From Candidatus Scybalocola faecipullorum (GTDB taxonomy: Bacteria > Bacillota > Clostridia > Lachnospirales > Lachnospiraceae), in the NCBI GenBank assembly GCA_018716485.1, contig DVJY01000029.1, positions 1 to 64,000 on the forward strand: a DNA stretch of 64,000 nt, read 5' to 3'. Positions 27,066 to 35,402 of this stretch are shown in pieces. The translations under genes and the position numbers were made by a program. Position 1 is the first letter of the stretch. Each line of letters opens with the position of its first letter. The notes beneath the pieces are model-generated. The model was not told the origin of the DNA. It ran no database searches and worked only from the letters and a program-made list of their open reading frames with translations.

Positions 27066-27626
27066 GTGGAAGATGAAAAAATTGTAGCACTGTATTGGGA
27101 GAGAAATGAGGAAGCCATTCATGAAACAGAAATGAAATATGGCGCTTATCTGACTAAAATTGCTCATAATATTTTGAATGATATGGAAGACAGCAGGGAA
27201 TGCGTCAATGATACATATTTCAAAGCGTGGCAGGCTATGCCGCCGGACAGGCCAAACCGGCTGCTTTTATATCTTGGAAAAATCACAAGAGATCTGTCCA
27301 TTGACGTATACAGAAAGAAGACAAGAATCAAACGGGGACAGGGTGAATATGCCCGATCATTGGATGAACTGGGAGAGTGCCTGACCGGAGGCAATGCTGT
27401 TGAGGAAGCGGTGGACAGTCATCTTTTGGCAGATGCCATCGGTACATATCTTCGCGGCGTAAAGCCGGAAGCGCGCATTACATTTATCGGAAGATATTAT
27501 TTCGCCGATGCTGTTCATGATATTGCCGTTTACTGCGGCATGAGTGATTCTAAAGTTAAAAGTCTGCTTTATCGGACGAGAAAAGGGTTAAAAACCTATC
27601 TGAAAAAGGAGGGGTTTGATATATGA
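27066..27626 (+). CDS. ECF-type RNA polymerase sigma factor
   Basis: A 186-aa sigma-70 family protein. Region 2 is visible as MKYGAYLTKIAHNILNDMED...CVNDTYFKAWQAMPP and region 4 as FADAVHDIAVYCGMSDSKVK followed by SLLYRTRKGLKTYLKKEG, without regions 1.2 or 3, as in ECF sigma factors. GTG 27066 follows GAGGGGGAGG. Its stop overlaps the next gene by four bases, a membrane protein that probably acts as its anti-sigma or sensor partner. Gap 26893-27065 contains only an 8-bp inverted repeat (GAGGGCAT/ATGCCCTC) and no clear promoter. Confidence 0.87.
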   Translation: MEDEKIVALYWERNEEAIHETEMKYGAYLTKIAHNILNDMEDSRECVNDTYFKAWQAMPPDRPNRLLLYLGKITRDLSIDVYRKKTRIKRGQGEYARSLDELGECLTGGNAVEEAVDSHLLADAIGTYLRGVKPEARITFIGRYYFADAVHDIAVYCGMSDSKVKSLLYRTRKGLKTYLKKEGFDI

Positions 27627-28837
27627 GACCGGAAATTTTAAGTGACGCGTTAAGTTTGCTGCCGGAAGATATGATTGAAGAAACGGCGCGCCTGCGACAA
27701 AAGACAGCAGCCACTTCGTCAGACGCCGATGCTTCGGTCAGTAAGACAGGCTCTAAACATCGCTTCAGATATTTAAAATATGCTGTCCCGATAGCGGCGT
27801 GTCTTTGTATTGCGACTGCCGGATGGTATCTGATATACGGCGGCAGTCAACGGCAAGTGCTTATGTGGAATGAAAGTTTTTCAGGCAGCGACTATTTTTC
27901 GTATAATGATTCAGGCGACGGCGGTGAGACGGTCAGTTCTCTTGATGACAGCGCCATATATTATGATGAAGAGCGCTATTTCAGCGGATGGCGGCAGAAG
28001 CTGGAAGAAGAGGGCGTAATTCCTGTGATGGCCGATTATCCGCTTTTTGACTGCAGAGGCTGTTACGATGAGGATGGCACCCTGATCAGCCTGAGTTTTT
28101 CATGGCACCAGCGCGGCGATAACTACAGCGATCTTTCGGTGACCGCCGGATATGAGGAAGTGCCGGCTATTGAGGATTGTATTGCTGTACCTTTAGATGA
28201 GAACGGCAATATTATCCCTGATGCCGTGACAGTGACTGAGCGTGACGGCATCAGGATCACAGCGAAGGGCAGCAGCAGCCAATCAAAAACATTGACCTTT
28301 GAAAGTGCTGATGGATGGTATCAGATTTCAGGTTCGTGGAATGATGACTATGATGCGGTGGCTGCGCTTCTGGACTGGTTTTGGGAACATCCGGCGGACT
28401 TTTCGGAATTTGGCATGGACAAAGGCGATGTCTATGAAACTGTATGGGATGGCAGTGATCCGGAGGCCTTTGAGGCCTATATTCCTGATTTTGAAAGTTT
28501 CGGCTATGTGACCGGCGAATGTGTGAGCATTTTAAAAAACGGCGAGCCCTGCAGTTTTGAAGGCCATTATATTGCAGGGGCAGACAAGGCATCTGTTTTG
28601 GATGGTTCTTATTTGGAAAATGATGACTGGCAGGAAATTCACTGGTGCATTGATACAGAACCGGACGTCTATGCGTTGGAAGAAGTTTCGGGTACGCTTC
28701 GGCAGCTGACAGAGCAGACTGTGACCGGGGAAATTCAGTCTGACGGCAATATCGCATTTATGTGGGATAACATGTATATCAAAGTGTATACAAGAGAGGC
28801 TGATGATTTGTGGGAAATCCTTCATGAGCTGTCTTGA
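27623..28837 (+). CDS. Putative membrane anti-sigma/sensor partner of the ECF factor
   Basis: A 404-aa protein I do not recognise by family. Residues 1-46 are a cytoplasmic, charged segment; 50-68 (YAVPIAACLCIATAGWYLIY) form a single membrane helix; the remaining ~330 residues are an acidic extracytoplasmic domain with repeated Asp/Ser-rich and Tyr/Trp-containing stretches. No zinc-anti-sigma HxxxCxxC motif is visible. Translational coupling to the sigma gene suggests it holds the sigma factor inactive until an envelope signal arrives. It could instead be an effector of the regulon. Confidence 0.6.
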   Translation: MRPEILSDALSLLPEDMIEETARLRQKTAATSSDADASVSKTGSKHRFRYLKYAVPIAACLCIATAGWYLIYGGSQRQVLMWNESFSGSDYFSYNDSGDGGETVSSLDDSAIYYDEERYFSGWRQKLEEEGVIPVMADYPLFDCRGCYDEDGTLISLSFSWHQRGDNYSDLSVTAGYEEVPAIEDCIAVPLDENGNIIPDAVTVTERDGIRITAKGSSSQSKTLTFESADGWYQISGSWNDDYDAVAALLDWFWEHPADFSEFGMDKGDVYETVWDGSDPEAFEAYIPDFESFGYVTGECVSILKNGEPCSFEGHYIAGADKASVLDGSYLENDDWQEIHWCIDTEPDVYALEEVSGTLRQLTEQTVTGEIQSDGNIAFMWDNMYIKVYTREADDLWEILHELS

Positions 28838-28905
28838 CGCGGCGGCGGAAATATGTTAGTGTAAAGATACTTGCCCGGAGGGTAAATCATTCGCTGGAAA
28901 TGAGG

Positions 28906-28956
28906 AGCTGGATAAAGGCACGGACTGAGATGTCTGTACTTTATCCGGCTTTTTTT
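28906..28956 (+). terminator. Terminator after sigma operon
   Basis: AGCTGGATAAAG (28906-28917) pairs with CTTTATCCGGCT (28939-28950), one G-T pair, followed by seven T. It ends the sigma/partner transcript; it may also attenuate the MATE gene downstream. Confidence 0.78.
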
Positions 28957-29065
28957 GTTTATAGGAACGGTTTTATTTTGCTTGGCGTGGAAATCAGTTA
29001 AATTTTCCTGCAGCAAAAAATCTTTCGCGGAAAACAAAGACGGTTGTCAGGGAGGAATGAAATCA

Positions 29066-30415
29066 ATGGACTTTTTAAAGGGAAAAATCAGGACACTTTA
29101 TTTTAAGTATCTTGCAGCCGCTTTTGGCAGCGCTCTGATTACTTCAATTTATTCTATTGTTGATATGGCCATGGTAGGCCAGTATCACGGCCCGGAAGGT
29201 ACGGCGGCTTTAGCTGTTGTAGCGCCCATATGGAATATTATTTACAGTCTCGGGCTTTTGATGGGTATTGGAGGTTCTGTCCTTTTTAGCGCCATCCGGG
29301 GCAAGAGCGACGACCGGATGCGGGAGTCCAATGAATATTTCACAGCATCTGTGGTCGGTTCAGTGATTCTTGCGGCTGTTGTATGGACTGTTATTGCGTT
29401 TTTCGACCGGCCGCTGCTTCAGTTTTTTGGCGCGCAGGGGCATACGCTGACTTTGGCCAGAGAATATGTGCTTCCGATTAAATTTGTCGTGCCATGTTTC
29501 CTTTTTACACAAATGCTGGCTGCTTATCTGAGAAACGATAAAAATCCGGCATTGGCCACGGCGGGAGTTCTGGCAGGCGGTATTTTTAATATATTCGGAG
29601 ATTACTTTTTCGTTTTTACCTGTGATATGGGGGCATTTGGCGCGGGACTGGCAACAGCAGTAGGTACGGTGATTTCCATTATTGTTATGCTGTCCCATTT
29701 TCTGACCCGTAAAAATACGCTGAAGCTTGTACGGCCGACCCGTTTGCTGTCCAAATTCCAGGAGATTTCAGTGACGGGATTTTCTACGTTCTTTATTGAT
29801 ATCGCTATGGGAATTTTGACAATTTTATTTAACCGTCAGATTATGGCGTATTTAGGGAACGGTGCACTTTCCGTGTACGGCGTTATTGTTAATATCAGTA
29901 CCTTTGTTCAATGCTGTGCCTATAGCGTCGGGCAGGCGTCCCAGCCTATCATATCGACAAATTTCGGGGCAGGCAAAGGGGGACGGATTCGGCAGACACT
30001 TGGATATGCACTGGCAACGACAGCATTTTTCGGCATTGTATGGACAGGCCTTTGTCTGGCGATACCGAATCAGTTTATTTATCTTTTCATGACGCCTACC
30101 GAGGAAGTTTTGAAAATTGCCGCGGGGATTATTCAATCTTACGGACTGTCGTTTTTGCTGCTGCCTTTAAATATTTTTTCAACTTATTATTTCCAATCTG
30201 TAATGAAGCCAAAAGCAGCCTTTGTTGTTTCTGTATCAAGAGGATTAATCATCAGCGGTATTTTGATCATACTGCTGCCGGTGATTGCCGGCGCAGATGC
30301 GATTTGGTTTGCAATGCCTCTGACTGAATTGATTGTAGCAGTTTATGTTGTATGTATGATCATTCGTTATACAGGACAGCTGTCATCGGTATATGGAATG
30401 AAAGATCGCAGATAA
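29066..30415 (+). CDS. MATE-family multidrug/metabolite exporter
   Basis: A 449-aa membrane protein with about twelve helices in two homologous MatE halves (FGSALITSIYSIVDMAMVGQ in the first; CAYSVGQASQPIISTNFGAG in the second, both characteristic). It exports cationic drugs or metabolites with Na+ or H+. ATG 29066 is preferred since GGAGG ends 10 bases before it; ATG 29057 would overlap that site and earlier in-frame starts lack one. It stands alone between the sigma operon and a small AraC-type gene. Confidence 0.88.
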   Translation: MDFLKGKIRTLYFKYLAAAFGSALITSIYSIVDMAMVGQYHGPEGTAALAVVAPIWNIIYSLGLLMGIGGSVLFSAIRGKSDDRMRESNEYFTASVVGSVILAAVVWTVIAFFDRPLLQFFGAQGHTLTLAREYVLPIKFVVPCFLFTQMLAAYLRNDKNPALATAGVLAGGIFNIFGDYFFVFTCDMGAFGAGLATAVGTVISIIVMLSHFLTRKNTLKLVRPTRLLSKFQEISVTGFSTFFIDIAMGILTILFNRQIMAYLGNGALSVYGVIVNISTFVQCCAYSVGQASQPIISTNFGAGKGGRIRQTLGYALATTAFFGIVWTGLCLAIPNQFIYLFMTPTEEVLKIAAGIIQSYGLSFLLLPLNIFSTYYFQSVMKPKAAFVVSVSRGLIISGILIILLPVIAGADAIWFAMPLTELIVAVYVVCMIIRYTGQLSSVYGMKDRR

Positions 30416-30462
30416 TATGACGCTGCCACGGCCTTTCGGCTGGGCAGTGTAAATTTAAAAAA

Positions 30463-30476
30463 CGAACATATGTTCT
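30463..30476. promoter_or_regulatory. LexA-like SOS box
   Basis: CGAACATATGTTCT contains the perfect palindrome GAACATATGTTC and fits the Gram-positive LexA/DinR consensus CGAAC-RNRY-GTTYC except at the last base. It abuts the -35 of the promoter in front of the small AraC-type gene, a position that would block transcription. Confidence 0.55.
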
Positions 30477-30504
30477 TGAAACGGGAATGAAAGTGTGATA
30501 TACT
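30476..30504 (+). promoter_or_regulatory. Sigma-A promoter of small AraC-type gene
   Basis: TTGAAA (30476-30481), 17-base spacer, TATACT (30499-30504). The predicted start near 30511 lies about 50 bases before the coding region. Confidence 0.65.
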
Positions 30505-30562
30505 CACAGCATAAACAAAATTTTCTTCTTCACATGCTAAAGCTGCGGGATAAAGGTTTCAG

Positions 30563-30934
30563 GTGATTGCAAAGTGCTGTGATGTGGTACATGATAAAAA
30601 AGATTCGGCGATAGACCGTGCGCTGGCATATATTCATATGCATTTCAGAGACAAACTGTCCATAGAGGACTGTGCGGCGGCCGCAGGGTTAAGCAGCGGC
30701 TACTTTTCAAGATTTTTTAAAGCAAAGATGAAGATGTCCTTCAGGCTATATGTGCGGAAAGTGCGCATGGCGGAAGGCAGACGGCTTTTGAGGGAGACAG
30801 ATCTGTCTGTGATGGAGATCAGTTTCAGATGCGGCATTGAGGAAATCCGGACATTTAACAGACAGTTCAAAGAAATTTACCGATGTACGCCGACCCAGTT
30901 CAGAAAAAGCATAAAATCGGGGCAGATTCAGTGA
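30563..30934 (+). CDS. Single-domain AraC/XylS-type regulator
   Basis: A 123-aa protein consisting almost only of the AraC DNA-binding domain: helix-turn-helix 1 IEDCAAAAGLSSGYFSRFFK and helix-turn-helix 2 VMEISFRCGIEEIRTFNRQF followed by CTPTQFRK. There is no ligand-binding domain, as in MarA/SoxS/Rob-DNA-binding-only regulators. GTG 30563 is the upstream-most start with AAAGG nearby; the start is uncertain. With the LexA-like box and the MATE exporter next door, a role in damage or drug stress is possible, but only inferred. Confidence 0.72.
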   Translation: MIAKCCDVVHDKKDSAIDRALAYIHMHFRDKLSIEDCAAAAGLSSGYFSRFFKAKMKMSFRLYVRKVRMAEGRRLLRETDLSVMEISFRCGIEEIRTFNRQFKEIYRCTPTQFRKSIKSGQIQ

Positions 30935-30942
30935 TCTGCCCC
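30919..30942. terminator. Bidirectional terminator between AraC gene and galM
   Basis: GGGGCAGAT (30919-30927) and ATCTGCCCC (30934-30942) form a perfect 9-bp stem that includes the AraC stop codon. On the minus strand it is followed by CGATTTT, so it best serves the galM transcript. On the plus strand no T run follows. Confidence 0.6.
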
Positions 30943-30964
30943 GGAAAAAGAGATTTAGATGACG

Positions 30965-32005
30965 CTACATAAAACTGAAGCGATATTCTGTATCTGATTC
31001 GTAGAGATCTTCAGACGGCAGGATGATTGATGGAAAGTGGGTTTTCATCATTGCATTCGGGTAATACTGTGTTTCCAGCGCAAAACCGCAGCGTGCCCTG
31101 TAGCGGACTCCCGTTTTGCCGGTCTGCTCGCCTATTGCATTGCCCGTATAAAGCTGAACGCCCGGCATATCTGACCATACTTCCATTTTGATGCCGGAGC
31201 CTTCCCCTGAAGCTTCAGCGATTTTTCTGAATCCGCGGCCGTTAGGGATATAATTATGGTCATAACCTGAGGCTTCTTTTAATTGAATGTTATCTGCGCC
31301 GATATCCCTGCCGATGGTTTTGGGCGTTCTGAAATCAAAAGGAGAATCAGCTACGGAGACGATATTGCCATTTGGGAAGCCTTCGCCTGTATTTTCTGTA
31401 TAAAAGTCTGCCAGAATGCGCAGCGTATGATTTTCTATAGAGCCGCTGCCCTGACCATTTAAATTAAAGTAAGAGTGATTGGTCAGATTGACCGGCGTTG
31501 CCTGATCAGCCTGAGCTTCATAATGAATGGATAAGACATCATCATCTGAAAAGCGGTAAGTGACGCTGACGCGTAGGTTGCCCGGATATCCTTCTTCCAT
31601 ATCCGGAGATGTTCTGAAAAAGCGGATGCCGTCATCGAGAATTTCCGCCTGATACATTTGTTTATCAAAGCCTTTGAGTCCTCCGTGAAGATGATTTTTT
31701 CCGCGGTCATTGACGGCTAAAGTATATGTTTTCGGACCGAGATCAAAGCGTGCGCGTTCAAGACGGTTGGCGACACGGCCGATGAAAGCGCCGAAGTAAT
31801 CACGTCCGTTTTCATATTCTTCGATGGTATCATAGCCGAGCGCAACATCGATTGGACTGTGGCTGCGGTCGAAAATGACGAGCGTCTGTATTGTAGCGCC
31901 GTAATCAAGAAAGCTTACATAATTCCCTTTAACGTTTGTCACTGTATAAAGGGTGACTTGTCTGCCGTCTTTTGTTGTACCGAAAGTCTGCTGTCGAATA
32001 GTCAT
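30965..32005 (-). CDS. galM: Aldose 1-epimerase (mutarotase)
   Basis: A 346-aa cytoplasmic enzyme that interconverts alpha and beta anomers of glucose or galactose. Family signatures are NVKGNYVSFLDYGATIQTL at the N-terminus, GRVANRLERARF, NHSYFNLNGQ (catalytic His region) and FALETQYYPNA (catalytic Glu). ATG 32005 overlaps the MarR stop (TAATG); an in-frame ATG at 32137 lies inside marR without a ribosome site. Transcription from the marR promoter is likely, giving a sugar-linked MarR operon. Confidence 0.9.
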   Translation of the reverse strand: MTIRQQTFGTTKDGRQVTLYTVTNVKGNYVSFLDYGATIQTLVIFDRSHSPIDVALGYDTIEEYENGRDYFGAFIGRVANRLERARFDLGPKTYTLAVNDRGKNHLHGGLKGFDKQMYQAEILDDGIRFFRTSPDMEEGYPGNLRVSVTYRFSDDDVLSIHYEAQADQATPVNLTNHSYFNLNGQGSGSIENHTLRILADFYTENTGEGFPNGNIVSVADSPFDFRTPKTIGRDIGADNIQLKEASGYDHNYIPNGRGFRKIAEASGEGSGIKMEVWSDMPGVQLYTGNAIGEQTGKTGVRYRARCGFALETQYYPNAMMKTHFPSIILPSEDLYESDTEYRFSFM

Positions 32006-32475
32006 TAATCTTTTCCCTCTTTCTTTTGCGTAATATTGTTGATGGCATGCCATGAATTTTCGGCAATAGTTTTCAGTGCATGTCTGATAGCTGCTGCTTC
32101 CTGTTCGGAAAAGTTTGAAAATAAAAGATTTCTCCATGATTCCCGTGTACGGTAGATATTATCGATCACCGGGAGTGCGGCAGGTGTTGTGTAAAGATGT
32201 CTTACCCGCTTATCCTCCGCGTCCGTGCGGATATTTACAAAGCCCTGTTCCGCCAGTTTCTGTACAGCTTTGGTGGCGGTGCCTTTGTCAAAATAACCGA
32301 TTTGCGCCAGATCGTACATGGTAATACCTTCATTTTCATAAATATGAGTGAGAAAAAATTGCTGGCCGCCGCCAATGTGATCATCGTCCAGCATGATGCC
32401 GAAGTAACGGTTTGTATTTCTCTGAATAATTGAAATAAATTTTAAAAAATGTTCCGGATTGGTATCCACGTTCAT
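32005..32475 (-). CDS. MarR-family transcriptional regulator
   Basis: A 156-aa winged-helix protein with MarR features: HIYENEGITMYDLAQIGYFD and KGTATKAVQKLAEQGFVNIR (recognition helix and turn), then the wing DAEDKRVRHLYTT. It precedes and overlaps galM. A 24-bp near-perfect palindrome overlaps its -35 and is the natural candidate operator for autorepression. The ligand is unknown. Confidence 0.87.
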   Translation of the reverse strand: MNVDTNPEHFLKFISIIQRNTNRYFGIMLDDDHIGGGQQFFLTHIYENEGITMYDLAQIGYFDKGTATKAVQKLAEQGFVNIRTDAEDKRVRHLYTTPAALPVIDNIYRTRESWRNLLFSNFSEQEAAAIRHALKTIAENSWHAINNITQKKEGKD

Positions 32476-32504
32476 CTGACCTCCTTATTAAATTGGCTGT
32501 TTTT

Positions 32505-32533
32505 ATTCTATGATGAAATAGTTGAAGGGTCAA
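32505..32533 (-). promoter_or_regulatory. Promoter of marR-galM
   Basis: On the minus strand TTGACC (32533-32528), 17-base spacer, TAGAAT (32510-32505), then AAGGAGG and the marR ATG at 32475. Confidence 0.65.
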
Positions 32534-32554
32534 TCTTTTTTTATAAAAAGATTG
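32531..32554. promoter_or_regulatory. Candidate MarR operator between divergent promoters
   Basis: CAATCTTTTT-TTAT-AAAAAGATTG is a perfect 10-bp inverted repeat. It overlaps the -35 of the marR-galM promoter and ends two bases before the -35 of the promoter facing the other way, so one bound dimer could control both. Confidence 0.5.
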
Positions 32555-32556
32555 CA

Positions 32557-32585
32557 TTGTCTATTGAACTTTAAATTATTATAAT
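32557..32585 (+). promoter_or_regulatory. Promoter of ModE-like gene
   Basis: TTGTCT (32557-32562), 17-base spacer, TATAAT (32580-32585). Confidence 0.6.
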
Positions 32586-32648
32586 AATTTTGTCGGAAAG
32601 TAACCGTATAAGACATACGGATGCTGCAGTTGACAGGAGGTATGATCG

Positions 32649-32990
32649 ATGGAAGACAGACAGATCAGTTATCAGTTCAGAGTGAAGCTTTGCGGCAAAG
32701 ACAAGTTTTTTGGCCCGGGTGTTGCAGAACTGATGCATTATGTGGATGAACTTCGGTCTTTAAATAAAGCTGCTGCAAAGATGCATATGGCCTACAGTAA
32801 AGCATGGAAAATTATCGGACATGCCGAGGAAGAATTGGGCTATGCGCTTTTGGAGCGAAAGATCGGAGGTACCGGCGGCGGAGGCGCCCGGCTGACTGCG
32901 GAAGGCAGAGAGCTGCTTTGGCGTTATGAGCAGTTTTTAAGAGAGGCTGAAGTATCTGTAGATACCATTTTCAAAAAATACTTTAACTGA
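32649..32990 (+). CDS. ModE N-terminal-like winged-helix regulator
   Basis: A 113-aa LysR-type winged helix of the ModE N-terminal kind: ELMHYVDELRSLNKAAAKMH, MAYSKAWKIIGHAEEELGY and the glycine-rich wing GTGGGGARLTAEG. The molybdate-binding TOBE domains of full ModE are missing, as is common in Clostridia. ATG 32649 follows AGGAGG. No molybdenum transport or cofactor gene lies beside it, so its regulon must be elsewhere or it serves another role. Confidence 0.8.
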   Translation: MEDRQISYQFRVKLCGKDKFFGPGVAELMHYVDELRSLNKAAAKMHMAYSKAWKIIGHAEEELGYALLERKIGGTGGGGARLTAEGRELLWRYEQFLREAEVSVDTIFKKYFN

Positions 32991-33106
32991 GAAAGCCATA
33001 TCCGGCGCAGAGAAAAGAAAAAAGGAAGGATGGGAGTTAAAAGTTTCAAGTAAACTTCCAAATCTACCATTATCGACGCAGCAGGTGCGTCAGAAAAGAG
33101 GAAAGA

Positions 33107-34009
33107 ATGCAAAGAATTGGTTCACATGTCGGTATGAGCGGCAGGGAAATGATGCTGGGCTCTGTAAAGGAGGCTGTTTCATACGGCGCCAATACACTGA
33201 TGCTTTATACCGGAGCGCCTCAAAATACGAAAAGAAAACCGGTGGAAGAACTAAATATTGAGGCGGCATGGGCGCTGATGCGGGAAAATGATATCGATGA
33301 TATTATCGTACATGCGCCGTATATTATTAATCTTGGCAATGCAGTAAAACCGGAAACGTTTGAAATTGCCGTTGATTTTTTAAAGCTGGAGATAGAGCGT
33401 GCCCAGGCGATGGGCAGTAAGGTGATTGTGCTTCATCCGGGCGCGCATGTCGGTGAAGGCAGGGATATCGGGCTGAAAAAGATTATTGAAGGTTTGAATG
33501 AAGTGATCACGCCGCAGATGCAGATGTGTATCGCTTTGGAAACTATGGCCGGCAAGGGCAGCGAAATAGGACGGACATTTGAAGATCTGGCAGATATTTA
33601 TGACGGCGTCAGGTACAATGACAAACTGCGTGTATGTTTTGATACGTGCCATGTCAATGACGCAGGGTATGATATTGTTCATGATTTTGACGGCGTGATG
33701 GATCAGTTTGACCGGCTGATCGGCAAAGATCAAATTGCGGTGTTCCATATCAATGACAGTAAAAATGTCATGGGCGCCGCAAAAGACCGGCATGAAAATA
33801 TCGGGTTTGGCACGATCGGATTTGATGCGCTTTATGCTATTGTACATCACAAAGATTTTGAAAATGTGCCCAAAATTTTGGAAACACCGTACATTAAGCC
33901 GGAAGATATTCAAAGACATGCCTTCTTTGGGGTGAGCGAACCGGTAAAGAAAGCATTTCCGCCATATAAGAAGGAAATCGAATGTCTGCGCACGGGAAAA
34001 TTTATATAA
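33107..34009 (+). CDS. nfo: Deoxyribonuclease IV (endonuclease IV, AP endonuclease)
   Basis: A 300-aa Zn-dependent AP endonuclease that nicks DNA 5' to abasic sites in base-excision repair. Signature stretches are IGSHVGMSG at the start, [50 protein letters not shown] and VFHINDSKN, which carry the conserved His, Glu and Asp metal ligands. ATG 33107 follows AGAGGAAAG. It is slightly longer than E. coli Nfo. It forms a single-gene unit; the upstream gap 32991-33106 has only a small ACGCAG/GCGT hairpin. Confidence 0.92.
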   Translation: MQRIGSHVGMSGREMMLGSVKEAVSYGANTLMLYTGAPQNTKRKPVEELNIEAAWALMRENDIDDIIVHAPYIINLGNAVKPETFEIAVDFLKLEIERAQAMGSKVIVLHPGAHVGEGRDIGLKKIIEGLNEVITPQMQMCIALETMAGKGSEIGRTFEDLADIYDGVRYNDKLRVCFDTCHVNDAGYDIVHDFDGVMDQFDRLIGKDQIAVFHINDSKNVMGAAKDRHENIGFGTIGFDALYAIVHHKDFENVPKILETPYIKPEDIQRHAFFGVSEPVKKAFPPYKKEIECLRTGKFI

Positions 34010-34013
34010 AAAG

Positions 34014-34043
34014 TTGTCATACATCAGAGGAATATGATATGAT
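34014..34043 (+). promoter_or_regulatory. Promoter of sulfhydrylase/pyrophosphatase region
   Basis: TTGTCA (34014-34019), 18-base spacer, TATGAT (34038-34043), 67 bases before the O-acetylhomoserine sulfhydrylase-type gene. No S-box is visible in this short leader. Confidence 0.5.
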
Positions 34044-34109
34044 ACTTTCAGACTTATTGACGGAGGCGTCCGCCTTAAGAAAATATGATGGATAAAGGAG
34101 TTTTGAATT

Positions 34110-35378
34110 ATGAGAGACGAAACAAAATGCTTACATTCAGGATATACACCGGAAAACGGCGGCCCGGGAGTCATGCCGATCGTTCAGAGTACAACTTACA
34201 GATTTAATTCAACTGCAGAAATTGCAGCTCTTTTTGATATGCCGACAGCACCGATGTATTCAAGATTTGCCAATCCGACGACAGATGCCGTGGAGAAAAA
34301 ACTTGCGGATCTGGAAGGCGGCGTCGGCGCTATGTGCACATCTTCGGGACAGGCGGCATCGCTGCTTTCTGTGCTGAATTTATGCAGCGCCGGAGACAGC
34401 TTTGTCAGCACATCCACGATTTATGGCGGTACAGTCAACCTTTTTGCGGTTACATTGAAAAAGCTGGGCATCGAATGTATTTTTGTGGATGCTGATGCGG
34501 ATGAAGAGGAAATTGCAAAGGCATTTAAACCAAACACAAAAGCGATGTTTACAGAAACACTGGCAAATCCTGCACTGACAGTGCTGGATATTGAAAAGAT
34601 GGCCAGAATTGCCCATGCTGCCGGAGTGCCGCTGATTGTTGATAATACATTTGCAACGCCAATCTTATGTAAACCTTTTGAATTCGGGGCAGATATTGTC
34701 GTACATTCCACATCAAAATATATGGATGGACATGCGTTGCAGTGCGGCGGCGTCATTATCGACAGCGGCAATTTCGACTGGAATAATGGACGTTATCCTG
34801 AATTTACGGAACCCGATGAATCTTATCATGGTGTTGTGTATACAAGAGATTTCGGCAAAGCAGCTTATATCATTAAAGCACGCATGCAGCTTATGAGAGA
34901 TTTCGGCTGCTATCCGTCCGCCCATTCATCATTCCTTTTAAATCTGGGGCTGGAGACATTGGCGATCCGTATGGAAAAATACTGCAGCAATGCTATGAAA
35001 GTTGCCAGATATTTTGAAGCGTCAGATAAGATAGAATCTGTCAGCTACCCGGGATTGGAATCAGATAAATATCACGAATTGGCAAAGAAGTATATGCCAA
35101 AGGGCACAAGCGGCGTTATTTCAATCGTTATTAAGGGCGGCAAGGCCAATGCGGTCAAGTTTATGGATGCTTTAAAGCTTGCGTGCAATGAAGTTCACGT
35201 TGCGGATATCAGGACATGTGTACTCCATCCGGCAAGTGAGACACACCGCCAGCTGACAGATGAGCAGCTGCTGGCCGCAGGTGTTAATCCGGGTATGGTA
35301 CGTTTTTCAGTTGGTCTTGAAAACGTTGATGATATTATTGAAGATATTGAACAGGCACTGGCAGCAATCGATCAGTAA
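34110..35378 (+). CDS. O-acetylhomoserine sulfhydrylase-type PLP enzyme (MetY/MdeA family)
   Basis: A 422-aa Cys/Met-metabolism PLP enzyme. The PLP Lys lies in VVHSTSKYMDGH, the phosphate-binding region in CTSSGQAASLLSVLN, the cofactor-stacking Tyr region in TSTIYGGTVNL and the Asp in PLIVDNTFATP. Length and the MYSRFANPTTDAVEKKLADLEGG block fit O-acetylhomoserine aminocarboxypropyltransferase. Methionine gamma-lyase is a close alternative that I cannot exclude. ATG 34110 follows AAAGGAG. The following pyrophosphatase genes are close (24 bases), so co-transcription is likely. Confidence 0.82.
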   Translation: MRDETKCLHSGYTPENGGPGVMPIVQSTTYRFNSTAEIAALFDMPTAPMYSRFANPTTDAVEKKLADLEGGVGAMCTSSGQAASLLSVLNLCSAGDSFVSTSTIYGGTVNLFAVTLKKLGIECIFVDADADEEEIAKAFKPNTKAMFTETLANPALTVLDIEKMARIAHAAGVPLIVDNTFATPILCKPFEFGADIVVHSTSKYMDGHALQCGGVIIDSGNFDWNNGRYPEFTEPDESYHGVVYTRDFGKAAYIIKARMQLMRDFGCYPSAHSSFLLNLGLETLAIRMEKYCSNAMKVARYFEASDKIESVSYPGLESDKYHELAKKYMPKGTSGVISIVIKGGKANAVKFMDALKLACNEVHVADIRTCVLHPASETHRQLTDEQLLAAGVNPGMVRFSVGLENVDDIIEDIEQALAAIDQ

Positions 35379-35402
35379 GCTGTATAAGTAAGGAGCCATG
35401 AT

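Noticed and set aside
28838..29065. Riboswitch (guanidine or other) in front of the MATE exporter
   Set aside because: Only an ordinary terminator could be recognised; conserved guanidine-riboswitch blocks were not found.
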